Below, piece by piece: positions 20,854-20,960 of a stretch of 20,960 bases of DNA. Every line of letters begins with the position of its first letter. Position 1 is the stretch's first letter. Origin of the DNA: DASSUW01 sp035706585 (GTDB lineage: Bacteria; Actinomycetota; Thermoleophilia; Solirubrobacterales; Solirubrobacteraceae); contig DASSUW010000436.1 of the NCBI GenBank assembly GCA_035706585.1, positions 1-20,960 on the forward strand, in the 5' to 3' direction. Under the pieces are notes generated by a model. That model ran no database searches. It was given only the letters and a program-made list of their open reading frames with translations, and had not been told where the DNA came from. The translations under genes were made by a program, and so were the position numbers.

Positions 20854-20960
20854 ACGCAGCCGAGCTTGGACAGCGGCTCGTTCAGGTTGCCGCACTTGGG
20901 CGACTGCACGCACGACGGGCAGCCGCTCTCGCACGGGCACTCGGACACGAGCCGGTGGGC
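20823..20960 (-). CDS. C-terminus of a DUF1998-containing DEAD/DEAH-box helicase (partial)
   Basis: The minus-strand frame is open from the window edge to TAG 20825-20823 and gives 45 residues. They include CPCESGCPSCVQSPKCGNLN, ending EPLSKLGCVQLMGRMLAS. The four-cysteine pattern followed by NEPL.K is characteristic of the DUF1998 region at the C-terminus of MrfA/YprA-like helicases, where the cysteines bind a metal. The ATPase part lies outside the window. The gene is convergent with, and overlaps, the SRPBCC gene by 31 bases. Confidence 0.85.
   Translation of the reverse strand, partial: AHRLVSECPCESGCPSCVQSPKCGNLNEPLSKLGCVQLMGRMLAS

Noticed and set aside
1..20960. CRISPR array or tandem repeat array
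   Set aside because: No regularly spaced direct repeats were seen beyond the paired terminal repeats of the IS element.

Overview
The window is uniformly very GC-rich, with strong G/C preference at third codon positions, frequent GTG starts and many ATGA/GTGA gene overlaps. With the gene content (DUF5317, DUF4386 proteins, a NarL-type two-component system, a deazaflavin-dependent oxidoreductase domain), this points to a high-GC actinobacterium, most likely of the Thermoleophilia/Solirubrobacterales type. That placement is inference; no rRNA is present.

Layout. (1) 1-2802: a complete IS21-family element (istA, istB, tandem terminal repeats, 6-8 bp target duplication) inserted in a small minus-strand gene whose frame is restored exactly when the element is removed. 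(2) 2803-3830: no intact gene; a tRNA-Phe-like relic, a hairpin and a deleted universal-stress-protein gene. (3) 3835-5234, minus: a dienelactone-hydrolase-like enzyme coupled to an acetoacetate-decarboxylase-fold protein that lacks the expected Schiff-base lysine. (4) 5364-8421, minus: overlapping genes comprising a membrane protein, a frameshifted gene of an uncharacterised family, a 16-codon micro-ORF, an SRPBCC/deazaflavin-oxidoreductase fusion, the C-terminal stub of an alpha/beta-hydrolase and another membrane protein. (5) 8648-9311, plus: two small membrane proteins. (6) 9451-13697, plus: histidine kinase, NarL-type regulator, DUF4386 protein, quinone-oxidoreductase-like enzyme and a second DUF4386-like protein, in operon order. 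(7) 13874-16556, minus: DUF5317 protein, MFS transporter and SAM methyltransferase, with tRNA-Phe(GAA) and its terminator downstream. (8) 16686-19014, plus: two micro-ORFs with good Shine-Dalgarno sites, both ending Lys-Trp-stop, then a strong terminator directly in front of a membrane GGDEF-EAL protein. (9) 19050-20960: secreted M23 peptidase (minus), ArsR regulator plus AHSA1-type SRPBCC protein (plus), and the C-terminus of a DUF1998 helicase (minus).

Two features deserve most attention. The first is the leader of the GGDEF-EAL gene, where micro-ORFs and a terminator leave almost no room for a separate promoter or ribosome site, suggesting attenuation or a micropeptide locus. The second is a 29-base direct repeat (27 identical) between the intact tRNA-Phe and a relic about 10.8 kb away in the same orientation, which fits the two ends of an old tRNA-targeted integration. 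The left 8 kb contains several broken genes, whereas the genes to the right look intact.
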